A DNA stretch of 64,000 nucleotides from Candidatus Pelagibacter giovannonii (lineage in GTDB: Bacteria > Pseudomonadota > Alphaproteobacteria > Pelagibacterales > Pelagibacteraceae), in the NCBI RefSeq assembly GCF_012276695.1, contig NZ_CP038852.1, positions 806,001 through 870,000 of the forward strand. The letters run 5' to 3'. Shown piece after piece: positions 16,857 to 26,567 of this stretch (the first letter of the stretch is position 1; the number at the start of each line of letters is the position of its first letter). The translations under genes and the position numbers were made by a program. The notes under the pieces were generated by a model. It made no database searches. It was not told the DNA's origin and worked only from the letters and a program-made list of their open reading frames with translations.

Positions 16857-19391
16857 ATGGATAGATATAATTTTAAGATTGTAGAAGAAAAATGGCAAAA
16901 ACTTTGGCACAAGAATAAAGTTTTTTCATCGAAATTAGATAAGACTAAAAAAAAATTTTATTGTCTAGAAATGTTTCCTTACCCATCTGGTAAAATTCAT
17001 ATGGGTCATGTTAGAAATTATACCATTGGTGATGTACTTGCACGTTTTAAAGCATTGCAAGGCTTCAATGTTCTTCATCCAATGGGCTGGGACTCCTTTG
17101 GTATGCCTGCAGAAAATGCTGCAAGACAAAATAATTTAGATCCTAAAACTTGGACTGAATCTAATATCAAGATTATGAGGTCCCAACTTAAAAAACTCGG
17201 GTTATCGATTGACTGGGACAAAGAAATCTCAACTTGTTCTGAAGATTATTATAAACACCAACAAGAATTTTTTTTAGATCTGTATGATAAGGGATTAGTT
17301 TACAGAAAAGAAAATTATGTTAACTGGGACCCTATTGATGAAACTGTTCTTGCCAATGAACAGGTGGTAGATGGTAAGGGTTGGAGGTCAGGAGCTATAG
17401 TTGAAAGAAAAAAACTAAATCAATGGTTTTTTAATATCTCAAAATTTTCAGAAGAATTATTGCAAGGATTAAACTCATTAGAAAATTGGCCTAATAAAGT
17501 AAAGGTAATGCAAAAAAATTGGATAGGCAAATCGTTTGGTTGTGAAGTTGAATTTAAAATTGAAAATGAAAAACCTGTTGAAAGTATTAAGTGCTATACA
17601 ACAAGACCTGACACTTTATTTGGGTTTTCCTTTCTTGCCCTCTCAGTTGATCACCCTTTAGCAAAATATTATGAAAATGATAAGGAATTTCAAAAATTTA
17701 AAGAAGAGTGTTCTAAAACAGGTACTACCGAAGAATCTATTGCTTCTGCAGAAAAACTTGGTTTTAAAACTGATATGATTGCAATTAATCCACTAGAAAA
17801 AAACATGAAAGTTCCAGTTTATTTTGCAAACTTTGTATTAATGGATTATGGGTTAGGTGCTGTTTTCGGTTGTCCTGCACACGATCAACGAGATTTGGAT
17901 TTTGCAAAAAAATATAATTTAAAAATTACACCTGTTGTTAAACCTGAGAAAGATAAAGACTTTGAAATAGATAATGAGGCTTATACGGGTGAAGGATATC
18001 TTTATAATTCAAATTTTCTTGATGGTTTAAAAGTTCCCAGTGAATCTATTGTTAAAACTATAGAATTTCTTGAAAAAAATAATCTAGGAAAAAAAAAAAC
18101 TAATTATCGATTAAAAGATTGGGGCATATCAAGACAAAGGTATTGGGGCTGTCCCATTCCAATGGCTTATGATGAAAATGATCAGCCTATTAAAATTCCA
18201 AGAGATATGCTGCCCGTTAAACTTCCAGAGATTGAAAAATTAAGCAACACAGGAAACCCTTTAGACTCGGAAGATAGCTGGAAATTCTTTATTTTAGATG
18301 GCAAAAAATATAGAAGAGAAACTGATACATTAGATACTTTTGTTGATTCTTCATGGTATTTTTTAAGGTTTTGCTCACCTCATAATTTAGATCATGGATT
18401 TAATCAAGAAGAAGCCAATTATTGGATGCCAGTTGACCAGTATATTGGTGGTGTAGAACATGCCATTTTACATTTATTGTATTCAAGGTTTTTTATGCAA
18501 GCTCTATCTTATAAAAATGATGATTTTAAATTAAAAGAACCATTTGACGGATTGTTTACACAAGGAATGGTTTGTCACGAAACATATAAAGATCAAACTA
18601 ATACATGGTTAAATCCTGAAGAAGTAACTTCTGAAGATGGTAAAAAGTTTTATAAAAAAGATAATCCTTCTGAAAAAATAATTGTTGGACCAACAGAATC
18701 AATGTCTAAATCTAAAAAAAATACTATAGATCCAGAGAATATAATAAAAAACTATGGTGCGGATTCTGTTAGATTGTTTATTTTATCAGACAGTCCTCCA
18801 GAGAAAGATGTGCAATGGTCTGATCAGGGCATGATAGCATCATTTAAATTTGTTCAAAAACTATGGACATTAAATTCTAAAATTTTAGATAAAATAAAAG
18901 ATAATAACCAGGACGATGAAGGTAAAAATTTAACTAAATTTACTAATCAACTAATTAATAAAGTAACCCAAAACTTAGAAAAATTTCATTATAACGTAAT
19001 TGTTGCAAACCTTTATGAAATGTATAATTTTTTAATCAAAGAAACAGATAAACCAATTAAAAAAGAAATTTTAATTGAAAACTATAAAAAAATTTTAATT
19101 ATAATGAATCCATTTATTCCACATTTTTCAAATGAATGCTTAGATACTATTAATGAGAATCTAATAAAGTGGCCAGAAATTTCTAAGGAAGATTTAATAG
19201 AAGATGATATTAATTTTGTTGTTCAAATAAATGGTAAAAAAAGAGCTATTTTAAAAATAAAAAGAGATATGGTTGAAAAAGAAGTTTTAAAAATTATAAG
19301 ACAAAATCTAGAAATCGAAAAGTTTTTTAAAAACAAGAAAATAAAAAAATCAATATTTGTGCACAATAGACTTATAAATATTATAATATAA
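16857..19391 (+). CDS. leuS: Leucyl-tRNA synthetase
   Basis: LeuS charges tRNA-Leu. The 844-residue class Ia synthetase has the HIGH-type motif HMGH at 48-51, a large editing (CP1) domain (about 220-420) with TTRPDTLFG and the GCPAHDQRD segment, YWGCPIP, and SMSKSKKN near residue 617 for the KMSKS loop. The anticodon-binding and C-terminal domains are present, length normal. It is followed immediately by the lptE start codon (TAA-ATG). Confidence 0.98.
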   Translation: MDRYNFKIVEEKWQKLWHKNKVFSSKLDKTKKKFYCLEMFPYPSGKIHMGHVRNYTIGDVLARFKALQGFNVLHPMGWDSFGMPAENAARQNNLDPKTWTESNIKIMRSQLKKLGLSIDWDKEISTCSEDYYKHQQEFFLDLYDKGLVYRKENYVNWDPIDETVLANEQVVDGKGWRSGAIVERKKLNQWFFNISKFSEELLQGLNSLENWPNKVKVMQKNWIGKSFGCEVEFKIENEKPVESIKCYTTRPDTLFGFSFLALSVDHPLAKYYENDKEFQKFKEECSKTGTTEESIASAEKLGFKTDMIAINPLEKNMKVPVYFANFVLMDYGLGAVFGCPAHDQRDLDFAKKYNLKITPVVKPEKDKDFEIDNEAYTGEGYLYNSNFLDGLKVPSESIVKTIEFLEKNNLGKKKTNYRLKDWGISRQRYWGCPIPMAYDENDQPIKIPRDMLPVKLPEIEKLSNTGNPLDSEDSWKFFILDGKKYRRETDTLDTFVDSSWYFLRFCSPHNLDHGFNQEEANYWMPVDQYIGGVEHAILHLLYSRFFMQALSYKNDDFKLKEPFDGLFTQGMVCHETYKDQTNTWLNPEEVTSEDGKKFYKKDNPSEKIIVGPTESMSKSKKNTIDPENIIKNYGADSVRLFILSDSPPEKDVQWSDQGMIASFKFVQKLWTLNSKILDKIKDNNQDDEGKNLTKFTNQLINKVTQNLEKFHYNVIVANLYEMYNFLIKETDKPIKKEILIENYKKILIIMNPFIPHFSNECLDTINENLIKWPEISKEDLIEDDINFVVQINGKKRAILKIKRDMVEKEVLKIIRQNLEIEKFFKNKKIKKSIFVHNRLINIII

Positions 19392-19858
19392 ATGATGTTC
19401 CAAAAAAAATTATATTACTTCTTTTATTACTACTATCATCTTGTGGGTACGATGCGATTCACTCCAAAAAAAATTCTATGAATTATAATTTTTCAATAAG
19501 TGAACTGAATTTTATTGGAGATAGAAAGGTTAATCTAAAAATCAAAGAAAAACTGAACAACTACACTCAAAATAAAAAAGATAAAGATTTTATAATAAAA
19601 ATCTCTAGCAAATCAGAAAAAATAATTTTAGCTAAAGATGTTGCTGGTGATGCCACAGCTTTTAAAAATACAATTTCTATTAATGTAGAAGTTTTGATGA
19701 ACAATAAACTTAAAAATAATTTAATGATTTTAGAAAGCTTTAATTATAATAATATTTCTAATAAATTTAATTTAAAGAATTATGAAACAGAAATTAAAAA
19801 TAATTTAGCTGAGACAGCTACAGATAAATTAATTTTTAAATTGTCCAATATTCAATGA
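19392..19858 (+). pseudogene. lptE: LptE-like LPS-assembly lipoprotein, frame broken in an A8 run
   Basis: ATG-ATG at 19392-19397 directly follows the leuS stop and encodes MMFQKK, then runs into 8 A (19402-19409). Reading on in the same frame loses the gene. With one extra A the product is a 155-residue lipoprotein: MMFQKKIILLLLLLSSCGYD with lipobox SSC, then the body, which in the present frame is open from 19370 but lacks any ATG, GTG or TTG before the lipobox (the first ATG is at 19478, past the Cys). LptE plugs LptD in the outer membrane for LPS export. Location between leuS and holA is the standard one for lptE. Either a sequence error, a fresh mutation, or slippage rescue. Confidence 0.85.
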
Positions 19859-20850
19859 TACTAAAGTCGTTTGAGTTAACTAAAGTAAAATTAAATAATT
19901 ATAAATTTTATCTATTTTATGGTGATAACGAAGGTCTTAAAGAAGAGAATATTAAAAACTTATTCGAAAAAAACTACCATGATAAAATTCATAGATATGA
20001 TGAAAAAGAAATACTAGATGATCTTAATATTTTTTTTAATAGTGTCCTTACTAAATCTTTTTTTGATAATCAAAAACTCATAATTATTAATAGAGCAACA
20101 GATAAAATTAGTAAAATCATAGAAGACTTAATGGAGAAAAACCCTGAAGATATACAAATTATTATAAACTCAAAAAATCTTGAAAAGAAATCTACATTAC
20201 GAAAACTCTTCGAAAAAGAAAAAGCAATTGTATGTGTCCCATTTTATGAGGATAACAATCAAACTTTAAATTCCATTGTTAATCTTTTTTTTAGAAATAA
20301 AAAAATCCCGGTATCTCAGCAATTAATTAATATTTTAATAGAAAGAAGCAAAGGTGATAGAAAAAATTTGAATAATGAATTAGATAAAATAGAAACCTAT
20401 TCATTAAATAAAAAAAATTTAAATATTGAAGAGATAATTAAGCTAACAAACCTTGCAGATAACTATAGCGCTTCAGAACTTGTAGACCATTCATTGGCTA
20501 AAAACACAAGAAAAACTGTCACTATTTTAAGTGAAAACAACTATTCAGATGATGATAATATAATAATTATTAGAACATTATTAGCTAAACTAAAAAGACT
20601 AGTTAAAATTTATGAATTAATTGACAAAAAAAACAATATTGAACAGGCGATATCAGCTTGTAAACCACCAATTTTTTGGAAAGACAAGTCGCTTGTTACT
20701 CAACAAATAAAATCTTGGGAGAAAGATCATTTAATAAATTTAATTTATAAAACTAATGAAATTGAACTTTTAGTTAAAAAAAACTCAGTTCCTGCTAAAA
20801 ATATATTAGCAGATTTTATAATTAATAATTCAAAAAAAACTAGTAATTAG
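19855..20850 (+). CDS. holA: DNA polymerase III delta subunit
   Basis: The delta subunit opens the beta clamp during clamp loading. The 331-residue protein has the family N-terminus KFYLFYGDNEGLKEENI, LIIINRATDKISKIIEDLM, and the AAA-like helical collar domain toward the C-terminus (VKIYELIDKKNNIEQAI, PPIFWKDKSLV). It overlaps the end of lptE by 4 bp (ATGA), the usual leuS-lptE-holA-parB order. It is convergent with parB, with an 11-bp overlap. Sequence is divergent, as normal for delta. Confidence 0.92.
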   Translation: MILKSFELTKVKLNNYKFYLFYGDNEGLKEENIKNLFEKNYHDKIHRYDEKEILDDLNIFFNSVLTKSFFDNQKLIIINRATDKISKIIEDLMEKNPEDIQIIINSKNLEKKSTLRKLFEKEKAIVCVPFYEDNNQTLNSIVNLFFRNKKIPVSQQLINILIERSKGDRKNLNNELDKIETYSLNKKNLNIEEIIKLTNLADNYSASELVDHSLAKNTRKTVTILSENNYSDDDNIIIIRTLLAKLKRLVKIYELIDKKNNIEQAISACKPPIFWKDKSLVTQQIKSWEKDHLINLIYKTNEIELLVKKNSVPAKNILADFIINNSKKTSN

Positions 20851-21688
20851 ATTTTATAATCTCGATTATTTTATTTAGTTGATCTAGATCTTTATATTCA
20901 AGCATCAAAGAACCTGAATTATTTTTTTTATTTTTAATTAAAACATTAAGACCTATTTTTTCTCTAATTGATATCTCTAATGCTTGCAAGTTAGTATCCT
21001 TGGAAGGTTTAAAAGAATGCTTCTTCGCCCTAAAAATTTTTACAAAATTTTCTGATTGTCTAACTGAAAATTTTTTTTCAATTATTTTATTTGCAACAAA
21101 CTCTGCATTATCTAAACCTACTAAAATTTTTGCATGTCCTGTTGTTATTTTTTTATTTTCAATTAACTTTAATACTGTTTCAGGAAGATTTAATAATCTT
21201 AAATAGTTAGTAATGTGGCTTCTACTTTTTCCAATAAATTGTGCTACTTTTTCCTGGTTATATGAAAATTCTTCGATAAGTCGTTGATAACCGCGTGCTT
21301 CTTCAACAGCATTTAGGTCATTTCTTTGAACATTCTCAACAATTGCAAACTCTAAAGATTTTAAATCATCTACATCGGTAATTACAACTGGAACTTCATG
21401 CAAACCTGCTTTTTGTGCTGATAACCACCTTCTCTCTCCTGCGATTATTTCATACTTTGAATTATGGTCGCTAGATTTTCTAACAATAATTGGCTGAATA
21501 ATACCTCTCTCTTTTATTGAGTTTGTTAAATCTTGTAAACTTTCTTCATCAAATATTTTTCTTGGTTGAAATTTATTACTTACAAGATCAGATATCAAAA
21601 CTTTATTAATGTTTATTTCTATTTTTGTTTCCCCTATTAAAGATGACAGTCCTCTACCTAAACCTTTTTTTATTTTGTTTGTGTCCAT
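20840..21688 (-). CDS. parB: Chromosome partitioning protein ParB
   Basis: ParB is the CTPase clamp that loads at parS and spreads to organise the origin. The 282-residue protein has the N-terminal GLGRGLSSLIGE motif contacting ParA, the ParB/Srx CTP-binding core with QPRKIFD and GERRWLSAQKAG, and the central helix-turn-helix (EKVAQFIGKSRSHITNYLRLL, given as EKVAQFIGKS and RSHITNYLRLL), followed by a dimerisation tail. It starts one base inside the end of parA (TAATG). A parS site is present 1.4 kb upstream in rsmG. Confidence 0.98.
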   Translation of the reverse strand: MDTNKIKKGLGRGLSSLIGETKIEININKVLISDLVSNKFQPRKIFDEESLQDLTNSIKERGIIQPIIVRKSSDHNSKYEIIAGERRWLSAQKAGLHEVPVVITDVDDLKSLEFAIVENVQRNDLNAVEEARGYQRLIEEFSYNQEKVAQFIGKSRSHITNYLRLLNLPETVLKLIENKKITTGHAKILVGLDNAEFVANKIIEKKFSVRQSENFVKIFRAKKHSFKPSKDTNLQALEISIREKIGLNVLIKNKKNNSGSLMLEYKDLDQLNKIIEIIKSNY

Positions 21689-22482
21689 TATGCTACGCTC
21701 CCTGTTTTTTGTTCTTGATTAATAAATTCATCTGTAAAGTTAAAATATGATTTACTACCAGGACAAAATTTGTCATATATTAAAACTGGCATACCATGAG
21801 ATGGGGCTTCTGACAGTCTAACGTTTCTTGGAATCACTGTTACATAAACTTTTTCATTAAAATAATCTCTTGCTTCTTTTTCTACCTGTGTAGATAACCT
21901 ATTTCTTTTATCAAACATTGTTAAAAGTATGCCCCTAATTTTTAATTCAGGATTTAAATTAACTTTTATTCGTTCTATAGTTTTTATTAGCTGGGTTAAC
22001 CCCTCTAAAGCAAAAAATTCGGTTTGTAGTGGTACCAATAGTGAGTGTGAAGACACTAGGGCCATAACTGTGAGTAAGCTTAGTGATGGTGGACAGTCTA
22101 TAAGTACATAATCATAGTTTGCTCTAGAATTATTCAAATAAGCGGTTAATTCACGTTTTAAAATGAAGGCTCTCATGCTATCATCAGCTGTCTCGACCTC
22201 AAGCCCAGATAAATCTACATTCGAAGTGATAATATCTAAATTTTTGAGCTGAGTTTTTTTAATCACATCAGAAATGGTCTTCGTACCATTCAACACCCCG
22301 TAAATAGTTTCTGTAGAACTTTCTAAATTTGATAAACCTAGTCCTGTAGTAGCATTTCCTTGTGGATCAAGATCAATAACTAAAACTTTTTTCTCTTGTT
22401 GAGCTAATCCCGCTGCAAGATTAATTACTGTTGTTGTTTTTCCAACCCCACCCTTTTGATTTATTACAGAAATAATTTGCAT
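21688..22482 (-). CDS. parA: Chromosome partitioning ATPase ParA
   Basis: The 264-residue ParA has the deviant Walker A motif KGGVGKTTTVINLAAGLA near residue 10, VLVIDLDPQGNATTGLG, and Walker B DYVLIDCPPSL. ParA moves ParB-bound origins along the nucleoid. It lies between rsmG (8-bp gap) and parB (1-bp overlap), the normal rsmG-parA-parB order next to the origin. Confidence 0.98.
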   Translation of the reverse strand: MQIISVINQKGGVGKTTTVINLAAGLAQQEKKVLVIDLDPQGNATTGLGLSNLESSTETIYGVLNGTKTISDVIKKTQLKNLDIITSNVDLSGLEVETADDSMRAFILKRELTAYLNNSRANYDYVLIDCPPSLSLLTVMALVSSHSLLVPLQTEFFALEGLTQLIKTIERIKVNLNPELKIRGILLTMFDKRNRLSTQVEKEARDYFNEKVYVTVIPRNVRLSEAPSHGMPVLIYDKFCPGSKSYFNFTDEFINQEQKTGSVA

Positions 22483-22490
22483 TTAATATT

Positions 22491-23132
22491 TTAATGTTTT
22501 TTTTTAATATTTTTTATATTTAATAAAAATGAGTCTTTGCTTGTAATACTTTTTTTCTTTTCAAAATCAAAATCCCAATTTATTAAAGCTTCTTTTAAAA
22601 CTTTTTCTCCATTTTTTCCCATAAAGACAATTAAATTTTTGTAAGTACTAAAATTTTTATAAACTAAATCTAAAATTATTGGTAAAGGTTTAAAAGCTCT
22701 TGCCGTTATTGTACCTGTCTCTAAATTTTGTGCCTCAAAAATGTTTTCTTCTATAACTTCTGTATTCAATTTAAGATGTCTGGATGCTTTTCTTAAAAAA
22801 GAGCTCTTATGGTGACTTTTTTCATATAAATGAACTTTAGCCAAATTTTTCATGTTTTTAGTCATAATTGATATTATAATGCCTGGCATACCCCCACCAG
22901 AACCTATATCTGTTATTGTATTGCTATTTAAATCAATAAATTCAATAATTTGTGCAGAATCTACTATATGACGTTCTCTAATTACATTATTTTTAGCTGT
23001 TTCCTCACTTATTATATTAATTTTCTCATTTCCTTGCTGAAGTATAGAGACGAATAGCTCAAAATCAATTAATGTTTCACGTGGAACATTTAGGCCTTTT
23101 AGTAGTGAATATTTTTTTAAAATTTCTTCCAT
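22491..23132 (-). CDS. rsmG: 16S rRNA (guanine(527)-N7)-methyltransferase RsmG
   Basis: RsmG (GidB) methylates G527 of 16S rRNA. The 213-residue protein has the SAM-binding segment TDIGSGGGMPGIIISIM, HLYEKSHHKSSFLRKA, and the ITARAFKPL motif that follows the catalytic core. It begins one base inside the end of mnmG (TAATG). A parS site is embedded in its 5' coding region (23073-23088), encoding part of NVPRET. Confidence 0.96.
   Translation of the reverse strand: MEEILKKYSLLKGLNVPRETLIDFELFVSILQQGNEKINIISEETAKNNVIRERHIVDSAQIIEFIDLNSNTITDIGSGGGMPGIIISIMTKNMKNLAKVHLYEKSHHKSSFLRKASRHLKLNTEVIEENIFEAQNLETGTITARAFKPLPIILDLVYKNFSTYKNLIVFMGKNGEKVLKEALINWDFDFEKKKSITSKDSFLLNIKNIKKKH
23073..23088. promoter_or_regulatory. 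parS centromere site inside rsmG
   Basis: The 16-mer TGTTTCACGTGGAACA is a one-base variant of the near-universal bacterial parS palindrome (TGTTTCACGTGAAACA / TGTTCCACGTGGAACA), to which ParB binds. It sits in the rsmG coding region, 1.4-2.2 kb from parB and about 9.4 kb left of the putative oriC, where parS sites usually occur. Confidence 0.9.
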
Positions 23133-25003
23133 TAAGCTATAAGCTTAATAGACTTTCTTTTTACATGTGACAACAAAATATATACAGCAGCTGGAGTTAT
23201 TCCATCAATTCTTAGCGCTTGTCCCATAGTTTTTGGTTTTATTTGTTTAAATTTAGCTTTTACCTCATTTGAGAGTCCAGAAAGAGCATCATAATTAACT
23301 TTATCTGGTATGACTAAATTTTCGTCTCTTTTAAATGCTAATATATCTGCTTTTTGTTTTTTAAGATAACCTCTATAGTGTGCATTTATTTCAATTTGTT
23401 CATCTATTTTTTCATTAAAAAAAGGAATTTCAGGCCAAATTACTCTTATTTTTTTCATATCAACTCCTTTTTGGGTTAATATTTCATTAGATTTTCTTAA
23501 AATACCATCTTTTGCAATTTTAATATCAAAATTTTGTATTTTAGTTGGGGATATTGATAATTCAGACATTATTTTAGATATTATTAATAATTTTTTTTCT
23601 TTATCTTTATATACAATTTCTCTTTGCTTTGATATTAAACCAATTTCAATCCCTTTATTTGTTAATCTTCGGTCTGCATTGTCTGCTCTCAGACTTAGCC
23701 TATACTCTGCTCTTGAAGTAAACATCCTATAAGGTTCTGCTACACCCTTAGTTACTAAATCATCTATCATAACTCCAATATAAGCGTCTGATCTATCCAA
23801 AATAAATGGCTCTTCCTTCTTAAAAGATAACGCAGCATTAATTCCTGCTATTAAGCCTTGGGCAGCAGCTTCCTCATAACCAGTCGTCCCATTTATTTGT
23901 CCAGCAAGGTATAAATTTTGAATTTTTTTAGTTTCAAGAGTTAAAAATAATTCTCTAGGATCAATATAGTCATATTCTATAGCATAACCTGGTCTAATTA
24001 TTTTAACATTTTCTAAACCATTGATATTACTACATATTTCTTGTTGTACATCCTCAGGAAGTGAAGTTGAAATTCCATTTGGGTATATTGTATGGTCGTT
24101 TAGCCCCTCAGGTTCTAAATATATCTGATGGCGGTCCTTGTCTGCAAACTTTACTATTTTATCCTCTATTGAAGGACAATATCTTGGACCAACCCCCCGT
24201 ATGCTGCCTGAGTACATGGCGCTTCTACTTAAATTTTTTTGAATTATTTTATGAACTTTTTCATTCGTATAAGTCATCCGACATGAGACTTGCTTGTTTA
24301 AATTTTTTTTTGTTAAGAAAGAAAAAAAATAAGGATCATCATCTGCAAACTGTTCTTCTAAATTATCATACTTAATTGTTCTAGCATCAAGCCTTGGTGG
24401 TGTGCCTGTCTTAAGTCTTCCTATTTTAAAGTCATATTTTTTAAGTTGTTCGCTTAATCCTGTTGAGGGTTTCTCATCAAACCTTCCAGCTGGTGTTCTT
24501 TCATCACCAATATGAATCAAACCATTCAAAAATGTGCCCGTTGTTAGGATTAACTTGCCACATAAAATCTTTTTGCCTGACTTTGTTTCAAAACCACTTA
24601 TATTGTTTTTATCAAAAATAAATCTTACTACAGGATCGGAAAAAATGTTTAAATTACAGTAGTTTAATAATTTTTCTTGCATAAATTTACGATATAATGA
24701 CCTATCTGATTGTGTTCTGGGGCCTTGAACAGCGGGCCCTCTACTTCTGTTTAATAGTCTAAATTGTATACCTGATTTATCGGCAACGTCTCCCATCACA
24801 CCATCTAGAGCGTCTATCTCTCTAACAAGATGACCTTTACCAAGACCACCGATCGCTGGATTACAAGACATCTCTCCTATAGTCTCAATTTTGTGTGTAA
24901 ATAATGCGGTGTTAACTCCAAGACGTGCAGACGCAGCTGCAGCTTCGCAACCAGCGTGTCCTCCTCCAATAACAACTACTTCAAATGATAAATCATTTTT
25001 CAT
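23132..25003 (-). CDS. mnmG: tRNA uridine-5-carboxymethylaminomethyl modification enzyme MnmG
   Basis: MnmG (GidA) is the FAD partner of MnmE in making the cmnm5 modification at U34 of tRNAs. The 623-residue protein has the FAD loop [13 protein letters not shown], the [13 protein letters not shown] motif with catalytic Cys, [12 protein letters not shown], and the C-terminal region ending near the [20 protein letters not shown] (20 residues) helix. Length is typical. It is the first gene of the mnmG-rsmG-parA-parB leftward run. Confidence 0.98.
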   Translation of the reverse strand: MKNDLSFEVVVIGGGHAGCEAAAASARLGVNTALFTHKIETIGEMSCNPAIGGLGKGHLVREIDALDGVMGDVADKSGIQFRLLNRSRGPAVQGPRTQSDRSLYRKFMQEKLLNYCNLNIFSDPVVRFIFDKNNISGFETKSGKKILCGKLILTTGTFLNGLIHIGDERTPAGRFDEKPSTGLSEQLKKYDFKIGRLKTGTPPRLDARTIKYDNLEEQFADDDPYFFSFLTKKNLNKQVSCRMTYTNEKVHKIIQKNLSRSAMYSGSIRGVGPRYCPSIEDKIVKFADKDRHQIYLEPEGLNDHTIYPNGISTSLPEDVQQEICSNINGLENVKIIRPGYAIEYDYIDPRELFLTLETKKIQNLYLAGQINGTTGYEEAAAQGLIAGINAALSFKKEEPFILDRSDAYIGVMIDDLVTKGVAEPYRMFTSRAEYRLSLRADNADRRLTNKGIEIGLISKQREIVYKDKEKKLLIISKIMSELSISPTKIQNFDIKIAKDGILRKSNEILTQKGVDMKKIRVIWPEIPFFNEKIDEQIEINAHYRGYLKKQKADILAFKRDENLVIPDKVNYDALSGLSNEVKAKFKQIKPKTMGQALRIDGITPAAVYILLSHVKRKSIKLIA

Positions 25004-25169
25004 AACTTAAATTTATAACTGATATAAATTTTTACAAGCAGACAGTGTTTTTTTAAGAAATATTTGTTAGACCAGCTAAAGCTACTTTTTTATAATTAAA
25101 GTGGTTAAATAAGATATGTTTATCAACAAAAATAGTTAAAAAAGGATATAAAACCCTTTAAAACGATGA
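25004..25169. other. Gap between mnmG and mnmE with a DnaA-box-like site
   Basis: This 166-bp gene-free stretch is large for the window. It holds TTATCAACA at 25120-25128 (one mismatch to the TTATNCACA DnaA box) and, just after mnmE, a small hairpin listed separately. No ORF or RNA gene is visible. It should contain the mnmG promoter. Confidence 0.45.
25138..25160 (-). terminator. Weak intrinsic terminator after mnmE
   Basis: On the minus strand AAAGG pairs with CCTTT across a 9-base loop (25155-25159 with 25141-25145) and a T-rich run follows. It sits just beyond the mnmE stop. Short stem, so tentative. Confidence 0.4.
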
Positions 25170-26501
25170 TTATTTGCCGATACAAAAATCGTTGAAAATA
25201 CTACCTAATATCTCCTCAACATCTATTTTTCCAACTATCATTCCTAAATGTCGTGTTGCTAAACGGAGATCTTCTGCAGCTTTATCAAAATCTTCTGCTT
25301 CATTTTTTTCTTCAAAGTTTTTTAAATAATCTAAACTTTGCTCAAGATGTTGCCTGTGCCTTTCACGAGTAATTAAAATATCTTCACTTGTGATAAATTT
25401 GTTTTTTAATTTATTTTTAATTTTAAAAATTAAATCTTCTACATTGTGATTGTTTTTTACTGAAATTAAAACATGTTCAAAATTTTTTATTTCAGGACTT
25501 AAATCTTCTTTTAAAAGATCAGATTTATTAACTACCAGTATCGCATTTTCATCCATCAATTCTTTTAAAACACCTTTAAAATCAATGCTTTTAACGTCTA
25601 TAACGATCAACTTTAAGTCTGCATTTTCGGCTTTATCAAGTGCTAATTTTATTCCTTTTTTTTCTATTTCATTTTTCGAATCTCTGATTCCTGCAGTATC
25701 AGAAACCACAACTGGATAGCCATCGATATTTAAATGCGTTTCGATTACATCTCTTGTTGTTCCAGCTATTTCTGAAACGATTGCTGCATCTCGATTTGAA
25801 AGTTGGTTTAGTAAACTAGATTTTCCAGCATTGGTCGGCCCTATGATTGCAATCTTAAAACCTTCTCTAATTCTTTCACCAACTTTTTGATCATCTAGAA
25901 TTTTTTTTATATTTAAAATTACCTCACTGGAAATTTTTTTAATATTTTTTAAAATATCTTTTGGCAGTTCTTCATCTGGAAAGTCTATTTTTGCTTCAAC
26001 GTGTGATAAAATTTTTAAAAGTTTTTCTCTTAAGCTATTAAATTTATCTGCAGATTTTCCATTCATAATTTTTATTGCCTGCTGTCTTTGAATTTCAGTT
26101 TCTGCAGAAATTAAATCTGCAATACTTTCTGCTTTCAGTAAGTTTATTTTTCCATTTTGAAAAGCAAGTTTTGTGAACTCTCCTGGATTCGCTAAACGAC
26201 AATCTTCAATTTTTGAAATTGAGCGGTGTAGGGCATCTATTACTGCTTTGCTGCCATGAATGTGGAATTCCGCCATATCTTCTCCTGTATAGCTCTCAGG
26301 ACCAGGAAACCACAATATTATGCCCTCATCAATTAGCTCAGAAGTGTTGATTTTATAGATTTTTCTTAATGTAGCAACTCTTGGCACTGGAAGTGCTGTA
26401 TTGGTTAATAACTTTATTACTTTTTTGGTGTTTTCTCCAGAGACTCTAACAATAGCTATACCAGAAATTCCTGGGCCAGTGGAAAGAGCATAAATTGTCA
26501 T
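25170..26501 (-). CDS. mnmE: tRNA modification GTPase MnmE
   Basis: MnmE works with MnmG on U34 of tRNA. The 443-residue protein has the N-terminal folate-binding domain (LSTGPGISGIAIVRVSG), a helical domain, and an inserted GTPase domain with P-loop GPTNAGKSSLLN (about 225), G2/G3 EIAGTTRD and DTAGIRD, and NKSD. It ends in CIGK, the conserved C-terminal Cys motif. Nothing separates it from mnmG except a 166-bp gap. Confidence 0.98.
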   Translation of the reverse strand: MTIYALSTGPGISGIAIVRVSGENTKKVIKLLTNTALPVPRVATLRKIYKINTSELIDEGIILWFPGPESYTGEDMAEFHIHGSKAVIDALHRSISKIEDCRLANPGEFTKLAFQNGKINLLKAESIADLISAETEIQRQQAIKIMNGKSADKFNSLREKLLKILSHVEAKIDFPDEELPKDILKNIKKISSEVILNIKKILDDQKVGERIREGFKIAIIGPTNAGKSSLLNQLSNRDAAIVSEIAGTTRDVIETHLNIDGYPVVVSDTAGIRDSKNEIEKKGIKLALDKAENADLKLIVIDVKSIDFKGVLKELMDENAILVVNKSDLLKEDLSPEIKNFEHVLISVKNNHNVEDLIFKIKNKLKNKFITSEDILITRERHRQHLEQSLDYLKNFEEKNEAEDFDKAAEDLRLATRHLGMIVGKIDVEEILGSIFNDFCIGK

Positions 26502-26567
26502 GTTAATATTATAGCTTCTATTTTACAGTTCTGTAAAACGTTAAATTAACAAAGATGAAATTATTTT

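Noticed and set aside
24061..24375. 104-residue ORF antisense to mnmG
   Set aside because: Shadow of the conserved mnmG reading frame; no family resemblance.
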